Below the pieces are notes generated by a model, which ran no database searches, had not been told where the DNA came from, and saw nothing but the letters and a program-made list of their open reading frames with translations. Source: Paracidobacterium acidisoli (GTDB lineage: Bacteria > Acidobacteriota > Terriglobia > Terriglobales > Acidobacteriaceae). From it: 64,000 bases of DNA. Of the stretch, positions 16,883-26,111 are shown piece after piece (position 1 is the stretch's first letter; each line of letters opens with the position of its first letter). A program made the position numbers and the translations under genes. The stretch lies in assembly GCF_003428625.2 (NCBI RefSeq), contig NZ_QVQT02000001.1, positions 558,001 through 622,000 on the forward strand. Reading direction: 5' to 3'.

Positions 16883-18136
16883 TTACTTCAGAGGCTCTTC
16901 CGGCTCCAGAATCTGCAGGTCGAGCGGCGGCTCGGCCAGCCATTCGGCAGAGGAGATCTTCGCCAGAGCCCGCTTGAGCGCGGAGTTCGTGCAGGGCTCG
17001 ACGGTCACGACGAAGGGCAGGCTGTCTTTGCCGAAGCCGGGCCGCTGAAAGAGCGCGTGAATGTTGATCTGCTCGCCAGCCAGCGCTCCGGCTATCTCGC
17101 CGACGATGCCGGGGCGGTCCTTCACGACGAAACGGATGTAGTGGCGGAGCAGGAACTCGCCGCTCACCTCGGCTTTGCGGCTGGGCAGGTCGATGTTGCC
17201 CGATCCGTGCGCGAGCGTGATGAGATCGGAGACGACGGCAACTGCGGTGGGATGGCCGCCCGCGCCGTGCCCGGAGAAGACGACGTCGCCGCCGTATTTT
17301 CCGCCCACCAGAACCATGTTCTCCGTGCCGCGCGACCACGCCAGCGGAGAGTTTTTCGGCACCAGCATCGGCCCAACGGTCGCCAGCAGCGCGCCGCCGC
17401 GGGTTTCGGCGCGGGAGATCTGGCGGATGGTGCAGCTCAGCTCGCCGGCGTATTCAAAGTCGATGGCGGCGATGCTGGTGATGGTGCGAACTGGAATATC
17501 CTCGACGGCGAGATCGGCGCGCAGAGCGATGCGGGAAAGAATCACCAGCTTGGCCCGCGCATCGTAGCCGTCGACATCCTCGCTGGGATTGGCTTCGGCG
17601 TAACCGAGCGACTGCGCGTCCTTCAGAACGTCGGCAAACTGCGCGCCCTCTTCCATGCGGCTCAGAATGTAGTTGCAGGTTCCGTTGAGAATGCCCTCGA
17701 GGCGCGTCACCTGGTCGCCGGCCAGGCCATGCTGCAGGCCGGGAATAACGGGAATGCCTCCGGCCACGGCCGCGCCGTAGAAGAGGCTGGCACCGTGAGC
17801 GCGGGCGATGCGGTCCAGCTCCACCCCGTGCTGCGCAATGAGCTTCTTGTTGCCGGTGACGGCGGACTTCCCTGCTTCAAGGGCGCGGCGCACCCACTCT
17901 CCGGCAGGGTCGAGGCCGCCGACCAGCTCGACGATCACATTTGCGTCGGAGGCCAGCACTTCGTCAAAGCTCTCCGTCCAGGTCACCGTCGAAGGCACCC
18001 ACTCGGCACGCTTGCGCGCCACGGAGCGGTTAAAGATATGCGTCAGCTCGACGCCCTGCGGCTTCAGATCGCACAAGATGCGGGCCACGGAACTGCCGAC
18101 GGTCCCGAATCCCAGAATCGCTACTTTGATCGACAA
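16883..18136 (-). CDS. hom: Homoserine dehydrogenase with C-terminal ACT domain
   Basis: 417 residues. The Rossmann motif VAILGFGTVGSSVARIL opens the protein. SAVTGNKKLIA, the active-site region GGIPVIPGLQHGLAGDQV and ILNGTCNYILSRMEEG follow. An ACT regulatory domain covers about residues 335-400 (RFVVKDRPGIVGEIAGALAG). It reduces aspartate semialdehyde to homoserine for threonine and methionine synthesis, and the ACT domain suggests feedback control by threonine. It lies 64 bases downstream of the histidine kinase gene on the same strand, so partial co-transcription is possible. Confidence 0.92.
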   Translation of the reverse strand: MSIKVAILGFGTVGSSVARILCDLKPQGVELTHIFNRSVARKRAEWVPSTVTWTESFDEVLASDANVIVELVGGLDPAGEWVRRALEAGKSAVTGNKKLIAQHGVELDRIARAHGASLFYGAAVAGGIPVIPGLQHGLAGDQVTRLEGILNGTCNYILSRMEEGAQFADVLKDAQSLGYAEANPSEDVDGYDARAKLVILSRIALRADLAVEDIPVRTITSIAAIDFEYAGELSCTIRQISRAETRGGALLATVGPMLVPKNSPLAWSRGTENMVLVGGKYGGDVVFSGHGAGGHPTAVAVVSDLITLAHGSGNIDLPSRKAEVSGEFLLRHYIRFVVKDRPGIVGEIAGALAGEQINIHALFQRPGFGKDSLPFVVTVEPCTNSALKRALAKISSAEWLAEPPLDLQILEPEEPLK

Positions 18137-18200
18137 GCTTTCTGCTCCCTGTTGGCTCTGTGTTCTGAGGGCTGTTCCTTCATCCTAAAGCAGAGCGGCG

Positions 18201-19661
18201 TCAGGGTGTTCGCGCCGGCTCAAACGAACGTACCGAAGACGGCTGTAAAGACGGCTCAAAAGGCTGGGAGGCGACGGGAATGCGCACTTCGGCCTGGCAG
18301 CCGGGCGCGTCGGTGCGGTTGCGCAGCACCAGCGTGCCGCCGTGGGCCTCGGCGATCTGACGGGCCAGCGCCAGACCTACGCCGGTGCCGGATTTTTTCG
18401 TAGTGTAGAAGGGCACGAAGAGATTCGCGGGATTGGCGAGTCCCGGGCCGTTGTCCTCAATGAGGATCGAAGCGAAATCTCCCTGCTGCATACTGCGCAT
18501 GCGCACCTTCGGAGCATGCGCGGCCGCTGACGGCGATGGCTCGTCGGCCTCGTGCATGGCGGCTTCCACGGCGTTCTTGACCAGATTGATGAGCAGCTGC
18601 TCCAGCTGATCGGCATCGGCAAACAGGCTGACCGGCGGCGAGGGCAGCAGCTCGACGTCAAGCCGCGTCTCCAGCCGGGCCACGCGCTCCAGCAGCGGAG
18701 CCAGCGGCACCTGGCGGATGACCGGCGAGGGCAGCTGCGCAAGCTGACGATAGGCCTGCACGAAGCGGTTGAGCGATTCGGCGCGGCTCTCGATGACGCT
18801 GAGGCCGCGGGCGAGATCGGCGGAGACCGGACCGGCCGATGGGGAGTCGAGACGGTAGAGCAGGCTGCCGGCGATGGATTTGATCGGGGTGAGCGAATTG
18901 CTGATCTCGTGGCCGATGACGCGGATCAGACGCCGCCACGCCAGCCGCTCCTCTTCGCGCAGGGCGGCGCTGACATCGGAGAGCAGCAGCAGAATGTGCG
19001 GCATGCCGCGCTGGCGAAAGGCGCTGCGGCGGATCATCCAGCGGCCCGTCTGCCCCTGCGACTCGAGCTGCAGAACGCCTTCGTCGGGCTGTTCCAGCAG
19101 TCGCGAGAGGCCCAGCTCGTCGGCGCGGCGGCCAAGATCGCGGGCGGAGATGAGCGCAAAGACGCGCTCCGCGGCCGGATTCAGCAGACGCAGCCGGCAG
19201 CCCTGATCGAAGGCCAGCACCGGCGCGTCCAGCTCGGCGATGACGCGGCGGAAGAGCGTGGCGGCCTCAAGGCCGCTGAGGCGCTGGGCCTGCAGGGCGT
19301 CGGCCAGCACGTTGACCTCGCTCGACAGCTCGCCGAGAGCGTCTTCGCGGCCGGCTCCGCGCGCGCGGAAGGAGTAATCGCCCTCGCGCAGCGAGGCGAC
19401 GACGTTGGCCAGCGTCTGCAGGGGCCGGACGGTCTGCTCCATGAACGAAGAGAGCGCAAGCAGAAGGGCCAGCAGCAGAATGATCAGGATGGCGACCATC
19501 GGGCCGGTGGAGACGTGCAGCAGAACCAGCAGAGCCGCGGTGAGGCCGAAGATGGGCAGAGCCAGCAGCGTGCACAGAACGCGGAACCTGGCCTCGAAGG
19601 AGAGGCTTTCACCGGCGCGTTTCCGATTCCCTTTGCCGCTGGCCGTCGGCCTAGATGCCAT
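18201..19661 (-). CDS. NtrY-like membrane sensor histidine kinase
   Basis: 486 residues. Two adjacent transmembrane helices (about 28-70) lead into a HAMP-like segment (TVRPLQTLANVVASLREGDYSFRA) and a PAS domain (about 135-235). The HisKA box RVIGHEISNSLTPIKS and a HATPase_c domain with LINLVKNAVEAA, EDNGPGLANP and SGTGVGLALARQIAEAHGG follow. It lacks a large periplasmic sensor domain, so it probably senses membrane or cytoplasmic cues. It overlaps the upstream sigma-54 response regulator gene by 11 bases, which marks the pair as cognate. Confidence 0.9.
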   Translation of the reverse strand: MASRPTASGKGNRKRAGESLSFEARFRVLCTLLALPIFGLTAALLVLLHVSTGPMVAILIILLLALLLALSSFMEQTVRPLQTLANVVASLREGDYSFRARGAGREDALGELSSEVNVLADALQAQRLSGLEAATLFRRVIAELDAPVLAFDQGCRLRLLNPAAERVFALISARDLGRRADELGLSRLLEQPDEGVLQLESQGQTGRWMIRRSAFRQRGMPHILLLLSDVSAALREEERLAWRRLIRVIGHEISNSLTPIKSIAGSLLYRLDSPSAGPVSADLARGLSVIESRAESLNRFVQAYRQLAQLPSPVIRQVPLAPLLERVARLETRLDVELLPSPPVSLFADADQLEQLLINLVKNAVEAAMHEADEPSPSAAAHAPKVRMRSMQQGDFASILIEDNGPGLANPANLFVPFYTTKKSGTGVGLALARQIAEAHGGTLVLRNRTDAPGCQAEVRIPVASQPFEPSLQPSSVRSFEPARTP

Positions 19662-21078
19662 ATTTTTCCATCCGCCGGTAGAGGGCGCCCCGGCTTAAAC
19701 CGAGGGCCTCGGCCGCCTGACTCACGTTGCCGTTGCAGCGCGTCAGGGCCTTGCGGATGAGGATACTCTCAACGGATTCAAGGCTCATCTCCTCGAGCCC
19801 CGGACCGGTTCCTGTGCCTCCGGCCGGGCCGAAGGCGCGAGTCTGGCTGAGGCCGAGATCCGCCACCTCGATCTGGCTGGAGCGGGCCATGAGCACGGCG
19901 CGCTCGATGGTGTGGTCGAGCTCGCGGACATTGCCCGGCCAGGAGTGCTGCAGCATAGCGTGAATGGCTCCGGTCTCGATGCCCTGCACCGGTTTGCGGT
20001 AGCGCTGCGCATACCGCGAGAGAAAGTGCGCGGCCAGGGCCGGAATATCTTCGCGGCGCTCGCGCAGCGGCGGCAGATGGATCTCGACGGTATTGAGCCG
20101 GAAGAGAAGATCGGCGCGAAAGCGCTGCGCCTCGACCTCGGAGCGGAGGTCGGCATTGGTGGCCGAGAGCACGCGCACATCGACGCGGCGGGTTTTGGAG
20201 GAGCCGACGCGCTCCATCTCGCCGGATTCAAGCACGCGCAGCAGCCGGGCCTGCTGGCGCGGAGGAACGTTGGCGATCTCGTCGAGAAAGAGCGTGCCGC
20301 CGTCGGCCAGCTCGAAGCGCCCGATGCGCTCGGTGCGAGCGTCGGTGAAGGCGCCTTTCACATGGCCGAAGAGCTCGCTCTCGAAGGTACCCTCCGGCAG
20401 CGCGCCGGTGTTGACGGCGACCAGCGACCGCGAGGCGCGCGAAGAGAGCGCATGCAGCGTCTGCGCCACCACTTCCTTGCCGGTTCCATGCTCGCCGGTG
20501 ATCAGCACGTTGGCGTCGGAGGGTCCGATGCGCGCGATGGTGGCCAGCACCGGCTGCATGGCGGCCGCGCTGGCGATCATCTCGGGCAGCCCTTCGGCGC
20601 GCAGCAGGCGGTTTTCCGCCTCCAGCCGCTGCGCCCGCCGCACGGCGTGGTACAGGTCGACCTGCGTGCGCAGGATGGTCAGCAGCCGGGCATTGTCCCA
20701 GGGCTTCTGGATAAAGTCGCGGGCGCCGCGGCGCATCGCCTCGACGGCCAGCTCGACATTGGCCCACGCGGTCATCACGATCACCGGCACCTGGCTGTCG
20801 AGAGACTTGATCTGGCTGAGCAGATCGAGGCCCTCCTGGCCCGAGGTGGTGTCGCGGGTGTAGTTAAGGTCGATGAGCAGAGCATCGTAGAAGCCCGACT
20901 TCATCGCCTCCAGCACCATGAACGGCGACCGCGCCTTTTCGATGCGGTATCCCTGCGGCTCGAGCAGCAGCTCGAGCGCATCGAGGATCGGCGGCTGATC
21001 GTCGGCGATGAGGATGCAGGGCGCGGGACGAAACTCGGCCGCGGCGGCGGCGCTTCCGGTTTGTGAGGCAGTGGCCAT
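19651..21078 (-). CDS. NtrC-family sigma-54-dependent response regulator
   Basis: 475 residues. A receiver domain with the phospho-aspartate in ALLIDLNYT is followed by an AAA+ domain: Walker A TGEHGTGKEVVAQ, the sigma-54 contact loop written GAFTDA, GGTLFLDEIANVPPRQQARLL and RRDIPALA-like RREDIPALAAHFL. A C-terminal Fis-type helix-turn-helix follows (VSQAAEALGLSRGALYRRMEKYGI region). The consensus contact loop is GAFTGA, and aspartate at position five is the one departure. It should activate sigma-54 promoters, plausibly that of the efflux operon whose genes precede it. Confidence 0.92.
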   Translation of the reverse strand: MATASQTGSAAAAAEFRPAPCILIADDQPPILDALELLLEPQGYRIEKARSPFMVLEAMKSGFYDALLIDLNYTRDTTSGQEGLDLLSQIKSLDSQVPVIVMTAWANVELAVEAMRRGARDFIQKPWDNARLLTILRTQVDLYHAVRRAQRLEAENRLLRAEGLPEMIASAAAMQPVLATIARIGPSDANVLITGEHGTGKEVVAQTLHALSSRASRSLVAVNTGALPEGTFESELFGHVKGAFTDARTERIGRFELADGGTLFLDEIANVPPRQQARLLRVLESGEMERVGSSKTRRVDVRVLSATNADLRSEVEAQRFRADLLFRLNTVEIHLPPLRERREDIPALAAHFLSRYAQRYRKPVQGIETGAIHAMLQHSWPGNVRELDHTIERAVLMARSSQIEVADLGLSQTRAFGPAGGTGTGPGLEEMSLESVESILIRKALTRCNGNVSQAAEALGLSRGALYRRMEKYGI

Positions 21079-21095
21079 AGGCTATACCTCGAATT

Positions 21096-23084
21096 CTACG
21101 GTTGAAGATGCGTTACGACGCCCGATTTTGCGTCGTCGATGGAGATGCCCATGCGGTCGAGCGTCTCGCCCGTGGCGCGGTCGATGTCGACCTTGGCCTT
21201 CTCAAAGGCGCTCTGCGCGACAAAGACAGCGGACTCCGCAATGGCGAGGGCCTGCTCGGAGGTCAGCGTGTCGTAGCTGGACATGGCTCCGAGCTTCTGC
21301 TCCTGTTTGGAGATGTCGAAGGTCTTCTGGGCAAGATCGCGGGCCTGCTCCGCCGCGGTAACACGGGCCTGCGCCTGCTGCAGCGCGTACTGCGAGTTGC
21401 GGACATCGAGCAGAATGCTCTTCTTCTGCTGCTCGAAGGTCAGCTCCTTCTGGCGGTAGTCGAGCACGGCGCGGAACTGGTCGGCCTTGGCGACGCGGTT
21501 GCGCAGAGTCACGTTCAGCGAGAAGCCGACCTGATACTCGGGCGAGGAGTAGTTAAAAGTATTCTGGAAGGCTCCGGAAAAACCCGAGGGGAGGGTCGTG
21601 GTGCACTCCGTATTCAGCGCGCAGACCGGGTTGAGCTGGCCGCCGAAGCCGGCACCGATAAACTGCCCGTAGAGTGAAAGGCGCGGCAGCAGCTCGTTCT
21701 TGATCGTCCTCAGGTTGTCCTGCGCAATCTGCATGGCGATCTGGTCTTCGGAGACGTCGGGGCGATTCTTCTCCGCGTCCGTAATAAGCACGTTGACCGG
21801 CTTGTCGGCATTGGGATCGGAAGCGCCGGTAAGGTCGAGCGGAACGACCGGCATCTCCGCGAGGGCAGGATCTTCGATGGTCTTGGTGAGCGCGTTCTTG
21901 ATGAGCAGCTCGTTGAGCCGGAGCGTGGCCCGGGCGACGGTCAGGTCGCCTTCGCTGGTGGCGACGGCAGCCTGATCCTTCATCACCTGCATGGCCGGAA
22001 CATTCTGTAACTGAAACTGTTTCTGATCGTCGGAGAGCGTCTCGTTGGCGTAGGCCAGCGAGCGCTCCTTGATCTGGGCGTCCTGATAAGCGTTCACGAG
22101 ATCCCAGTAGATGTTCTCCACCTGGGTGATGGTGGCGATCACCTGCGCCTTGAAGCCGAGATCGGTGAGCTGAATGTTCTTTTTGGCGATGTGCATGAAG
22201 CGCTCGTTGGTGCCGAGGCCGAAGCCCTGCAGCAGCGGCTGATTGATGGTGAGGTTGAAGTTGGTCGTGAGCTCCGGGCTGAGGATGTTGTAGATGCTGT
22301 TCGTGGTCTGGCGAACGCCGTAGTCGGTCACATTGAAGCTGGTGCCGAGCGAGAAGGCCTGCGAGTAGCTGGAGGCCAGCTCGATGGTGTTCTGCTTCAG
22401 AATCGGCACGCCGTACTGAATCGTATTCACCTGGGTCAGCGTGGTGTGATCGACGAAGCCCTGCACGGAGAGCTGCGGATCGAAGGAATTGATAGGCGCG
22501 CCATTGCCGAGGGTCGAGGTGACGAGGCCTCCGGCGCCGGCCGCGGTCACGCCGCTGCTCGAGCCGCCGCCGCTGCCGGTTCCCGAAGAGCTGAAACCGC
22601 CCTGCGTGCCCTGCGCAATGCTGGTGTTGACACCGTTGGCGGCGCCGCCGGCTTTGGTGCGCAGCAGATCGGTCTGGGCGATGGGCAGGTTGTAGCGGAA
22701 GTAGGCGAGGTCGAGATTGTTCTCAAGCGCCAGCGCAATGGCATCGCGCAGCGAAAGGTAAAGCTTTCCGTCCCGTATCAGACCCTGCAGACGCGGCGAA
22801 TTCGTCAGATCCAGCGGCGGCACGGTGCTGGGCATATACGCCGCAAACGGATTGCGCGAATGGGGCAAAGCGATCTGAAACTGCTGATGCGCTCCCAGAG
22901 AGAACTGCTGCTCCTGCTGGGCCTGCTGCGCGATGGTGGGAGCCGTCTGCGTCTGCTCCGGAGCCGGCGCGCTGGGGGAAGGAGTATTGTTCGCAGGCTG
23001 CTGCGTCTGTCCAAAACCATACGGGGCAAGCAATCCGCAAAGGACCGCGGCGCAGAGGCGCTCATGGATACGGAAGGAGCTCAC
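21096..23084 (-). CDS. TolC-like outer membrane efflux protein
   Basis: 662 residues with a GTG start at 23084 that overlaps the preceding ABC ATPase stop by four bases (GTGA). A strong GGAGGTGA Shine-Dalgarno sequence lies inside the upstream gene. A signal peptide (to about FGQTQ) and a proline/glutamine-rich N-terminal linker precede two OEP repeats with long helices, for example IAMQIAQDNLRTIKNELLP and ALQQAQARVTAAEQARDLAQ. It should form the trimeric outer-membrane duct for the adaptor and ATPases upstream. It is longer than TolC (about 470) because of the linker and a Gly/Ser-rich insert near residues 165-190. Confidence 0.88.
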   Translation of the reverse strand: MSSFRIHERLCAAVLCGLLAPYGFGQTQQPANNTPSPSAPAPEQTQTAPTIAQQAQQEQQFSLGAHQQFQIALPHSRNPFAAYMPSTVPPLDLTNSPRLQGLIRDGKLYLSLRDAIALALENNLDLAYFRYNLPIAQTDLLRTKAGGAANGVNTSIAQGTQGGFSSSGTGSGGGSSSGVTAAGAGGLVTSTLGNGAPINSFDPQLSVQGFVDHTTLTQVNTIQYGVPILKQNTIELASSYSQAFSLGTSFNVTDYGVRQTTNSIYNILSPELTTNFNLTINQPLLQGFGLGTNERFMHIAKKNIQLTDLGFKAQVIATITQVENIYWDLVNAYQDAQIKERSLAYANETLSDDQKQFQLQNVPAMQVMKDQAAVATSEGDLTVARATLRLNELLIKNALTKTIEDPALAEMPVVPLDLTGASDPNADKPVNVLITDAEKNRPDVSEDQIAMQIAQDNLRTIKNELLPRLSLYGQFIGAGFGGQLNPVCALNTECTTTLPSGFSGAFQNTFNYSSPEYQVGFSLNVTLRNRVAKADQFRAVLDYRQKELTFEQQKKSILLDVRNSQYALQQAQARVTAAEQARDLAQKTFDISKQEQKLGAMSSYDTLTSEQALAIAESAVFVAQSAFEKAKVDIDRATGETLDRMGISIDDAKSGVVTHLQP

Positions 23085-23791
23085 GATGCACTCACCTCCG
23101 GCCCGACGCTGAGCTCCGGATTGGCCGTATCGCTGACCATCCAGCCGTCGCGAACCTCGATGACACGGCTGCTGTAGGCGGCATTCGTGTCGGAGTGAGT
23201 CACCTGAACAATGGTCGTGCCCTGCTGGTTGAGTTCGCGGAACAACTCCATGATCTCCTTTGCCTGAGAGGAATGCAGATTGCCGGTGGGCTCGTCGGCG
23301 AGCAGCAGCAGCGGCTTGTGGATGACGGCGCGGGCAATGCCGACAAGCTGCTGTTGTCCGCCGGAGAGCTGCGAGGGGTAGAGATCCTTCTTGCCGACGA
23401 TGTTGAAGCGGTCGAGCGTATCGGCGACCAGGCCCTGACGCTCGGAGCGCGGCATATTTTTATAGGAGAGCGGCAGGTCGATATTCTCCTGCACGGTCAG
23501 GTCGTCGAGCAGGTGATAGCTCTGAAAGACCATGCCGACATTGCGCTTGGCCAGCTCGGCGCGCTGTTTACGGTTCATGCGGTGCACGGCTTCGTCTTTG
23601 AACCAGTACTCGCCGAGCCACTGATCGTCGAGCAGAGCCAGCACATTCAGCAGCGACGACTTCCCCGCCCCCGACGGACCCATGATGGTGAGAAAGTCTC
23701 CATCACGGATATCCAGGTGAATGCGGCGCAGCACCCAGGTCTGTCCCGCTCCCGTTTTGTAGCTGCGTTCGACGCTTCGTAACTGAATCAT
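23081..23791 (-). CDS. ABC transporter ATP-binding protein (MacB/LolD type), second copy
   Basis: 236 residues. Walker A is MGPSGAGKSS, the Q-loop FQSYHLLDDLT, the signature LSGGQQQLVGIARAV, Walker B LLLLADEPTGNL and the H-loop VTHSD. Two positions differ from the consensus: leucine replaces the arginine after LSGGQQQ, and the D-loop reads GNLHSS rather than GNLDS. It belongs to the MacB/LolD-like subfamily that drives FtsX-type permeases, yet no such permease lies in the operon. It sits between ATPase 1 and the TolC gene and overlaps the latter. Confidence 0.88.
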   Translation of the reverse strand: MIQLRSVERSYKTGAGQTWVLRRIHLDIRDGDFLTIMGPSGAGKSSLLNVLALLDDQWLGEYWFKDEAVHRMNRKQRAELAKRNVGMVFQSYHLLDDLTVQENIDLPLSYKNMPRSERQGLVADTLDRFNIVGKKDLYPSQLSGGQQQLVGIARAVIHKPLLLLADEPTGNLHSSQAKEIMELFRELNQQGTTIVQVTHSDTNAAYSSRVIEVRDGWMVSDTANPELSVGPEVSAS

Positions 23792-23967
23792 CGCCTTTTT
23801 CCTGCTTCCTGATGCTGCCGGTGCACAGTCTTCCGCGCGGGCGGAAGAGGCTGCGCTCCTCCGTCAGTCCTGACCGCTGTTTCCCGTTTTTCCCACCCTG
23901 TTCGATACCAGGCAACGCGAGAGAGCAGGAATGGCGCAAAGCGCGTATGTCCGGACGACCAGTCCCC

Positions 23968-24690
23968 TTAGCGGGCTTCGAGAACCTGGGCCATCTCCTC
24001 GCCCTCGGCGACCACTTTGCCGTCGAAGAGGTGGACATTGCGCTCGGCGTGCCGCGCAAAGCGGGGATCGTGCGTCACCATGCAGATGGTCGCGCCGTCG
24101 CGGTGCAGATTCTGCAGCAGCTCCATGACAGCTTCGCCGTTGCGCGAATCGAGGTTACCGGTCGGCTCGTCGGCCAGCAGGATCGAGGGCGATCCGGCCA
24201 GGGCGCGGGCCACGGCCACACGCTGCTGCTGACCGCCGGAGAGCTGTGAGGGATAGTGCTTCATGCGGTGCGCCATGCTGACCCGCTCGAGCGACTCCTG
24301 CACGCGGCGGCGGCGTTCGGCAGCCGTCATGCCGCTGCGGTAGGTCAGCGGCAGCTCGACATTCTCATACACGGTGAGATCGCCGATCAGGTTGAAGCTC
24401 TGGAAGATGAAGCCGATCTCCTGATTGCGGATGCGCGAGCGCTGCGAGAAGTTCAGGTTCTCGACCGGATGGCCGTTGAGCTGATAGCGTCCGCCGGTCG
24501 GGGTATCGAGCAGGCCGATGATCGAGAGCAGCGTCGATTTGCCGCAGCCCGACGGGCCCGACATCGCGACGTACTCTCCTTTATTGATGGTCAGGTGAAT
24601 CCCGGAAAGCGCGTGTGTTTCGATCTCGTCGGTGTAGAAGACCTTGGTGAGGCCTTCAATTTCGATCAGTGGCTGTGCATTGTCGACCAT
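23968..24690 (-). CDS. ABC transporter ATP-binding protein (MacB/LolD type), first copy
   Basis: 240 residues with a fully canonical motif set: Walker A SGPSGCGKST, Q-loop FQSFNLIGDLTV, signature LSGGQQQRVAVARAL, Walker B ILLADEPTGNLDS and H-loop VTHDPRFA. It follows the adaptor gene by 33 bases and is followed after 176 bases by ATPase 2. It should energise an FtsX/MacB-type permease for export of a lipoprotein, peptide or drug. The permease must be encoded elsewhere. Confidence 0.9.
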   Translation of the reverse strand: MVDNAQPLIEIEGLTKVFYTDEIETHALSGIHLTINKGEYVAMSGPSGCGKSTLLSIIGLLDTPTGGRYQLNGHPVENLNFSQRSRIRNQEIGFIFQSFNLIGDLTVYENVELPLTYRSGMTAAERRRRVQESLERVSMAHRMKHYPSQLSGGQQQRVAVARALAGSPSILLADEPTGNLDSRNGEAVMELLQNLHRDGATICMVTHDPRFARHAERNVHLFDGKVVAEGEEMAQVLEAR

Positions 24691-24723
24691 GCTCTCTGCT
24701 CCTCACTTCGGTGCGGCCGCTGT

Positions 24724-25989
24724 TCAGTCGAGCCGAACCTTGTCCGTGTTGTCATATCGCGACATGTCCGAAAGGATGACGCGGTCGCCTTCCTTCAGGC
24801 CGTCCAGAATCTGAATCTGCGTTACCGACGCCTTGCCCACCTTCACCTGCACACGGGTCGCAGTTTTTCCGTCCGGATCGATCCGGAAGAGGCTGATCGT
24901 GCTGTCCGGATTTCCGAAGGCCGGACGCCCGACATACAGAACATTCTGCAGCCGCTCCTGATCGACCGTTCCATCCACACTCAGCTGCGGCACCGCTCCG
25001 GGAGGCAAGGGTCCATCCAGTGTTACGTCAACGGTGCGCGTTCCGTTCACAACCGCGGGATCAATTCTGGTCACATGTCCGGGAACGATGCCGTTGTGGG
25101 TGTCAACCTCCGCCGGCTGGCCAAGCTGAATATCGTGCGCCTGGGTCTCGGCGATCTGCAGAGCGGCCTTCAGCTTGTCGAGCTGGATCACCTCGGCCAC
25201 GGAGGTTCCCGCCGTGACGTGCTGGCCCACCTGCACCGGCGTGGTCAGCGGCGCCAGCGCTCCGGAGATGCCGGCTCGCACCTGCAGCGCCTGCGACTGC
25301 TTCTCATAGAGTGCAAGCTGCGCCTTGGCCTGATCGATCTTGGCCTGCTGCGAGGCAAGCTGCACCTCGATCGCCCTCTGATTCACGTCAAGCTGCTGCT
25401 GGCTGATCTGGTGCTGGGTGGTCAACTGCTCGGCCGTGCTCTTGGACTGGCTGTACACGAGACCGGAGATCACGCCTAGATCATAGAGCTGCTTATTGGT
25501 CTGTGCCTGCAACTGGTCCTGGGTGTAATTGGCGGTGACGGCGGCATCTGCCGCCTTCTTGTCCATCAGCGTGCTTTGCAGCGTGGCCTGCAGGCTCTTG
25601 TAATCGGCCTCCGCGCCCTTCAGCGCAAGCTGCGCGCTGAGCAGCTCCTGCTCAAGCTGCGGATCGGTCAGATCCATCAGGATCGTATCCGGCGTCACCT
25701 TTGTGCCCGGCAGCACGCGAATGCGCACGACGGTCGCATCGGTCTGCGCAGGAATGAGCTCGATACTGTCTTCGCGCGGAACCAGCGTTCCCAGGCCGCG
25801 CACCTGCACGACCAGCGGGCCGCGCCTGACCGTGTCGGGCCAGATGGTGCTCGAGTCAACGCTGGGGGCGGCGGGCTTGAGCCGCAGAACCGCGGCGGCG
25901 GCGGCAGCCACCACCAGCACCGCGACAACGCCGATCACGATCTGGCGGCGAAGCTTCTTCTTCTTAATATCAGGCCGGGAGATATCCAT
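24724..25989 (-). CDS. Periplasmic adaptor (HlyD/RND membrane fusion protein)
   Basis: 421 residues from the ATG at 25989, with AGGAGA directly upstream. A cytoplasmic lysine-rich tip (DIKKKKLRRQ) and one transmembrane anchor (about 17-39) are followed by a barrel-sandwich half. A long helical hairpin (about 110-230, rich in Gln, Ala and Lys) and the C-terminal barrel with VQVKVGKASVTQIQILDGLKEGD complete it. It links inner-membrane ATPase complexes to the TolC-like duct. It is the first gene of the six-gene operon that ends with the histidine kinase. Confidence 0.88.
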   Translation of the reverse strand: MDISRPDIKKKKLRRQIVIGVVAVLVVAAAAAAVLRLKPAAPSVDSSTIWPDTVRRGPLVVQVRGLGTLVPREDSIELIPAQTDATVVRIRVLPGTKVTPDTILMDLTDPQLEQELLSAQLALKGAEADYKSLQATLQSTLMDKKAADAAVTANYTQDQLQAQTNKQLYDLGVISGLVYSQSKSTAEQLTTQHQISQQQLDVNQRAIEVQLASQQAKIDQAKAQLALYEKQSQALQVRAGISGALAPLTTPVQVGQHVTAGTSVAEVIQLDKLKAALQIAETQAHDIQLGQPAEVDTHNGIVPGHVTRIDPAVVNGTRTVDVTLDGPLPPGAVPQLSVDGTVDQERLQNVLYVGRPAFGNPDSTISLFRIDPDGKTATRVQVKVGKASVTQIQILDGLKEGDRVILSDMSRYDNTDKVRLD

Positions 25990-26002
25990 CGCTGTCTCCT
26001 GT

Positions 26003-26018
26003 TGCAAACGGCGAGCCA
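26003..26018 (-). promoter_or_regulatory. Candidate sigma-54 (-24/-12) element upstream of the efflux operon
   Basis: On the minus strand the bases read TGGCTCGCCGTTTGCA, one mismatch from the TGGCACG-N4-TTGCA consensus. The predicted start would fall near 25992, inside the Shine-Dalgarno region, so the message would be almost leaderless. This counts against it. A weaker GG-N10-GC match at 26058-26071 would leave a normal leader. Confidence 0.35.
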
Positions 26019-26111
26019 AATCTGACACGCCGCAAAGTATTGAGTACGCACAGGATTGCATCCAGGTTCCCGGCAGAGAAAGGGCCTGCCCTGGCCATTT
26101 GCGGAATGCGG

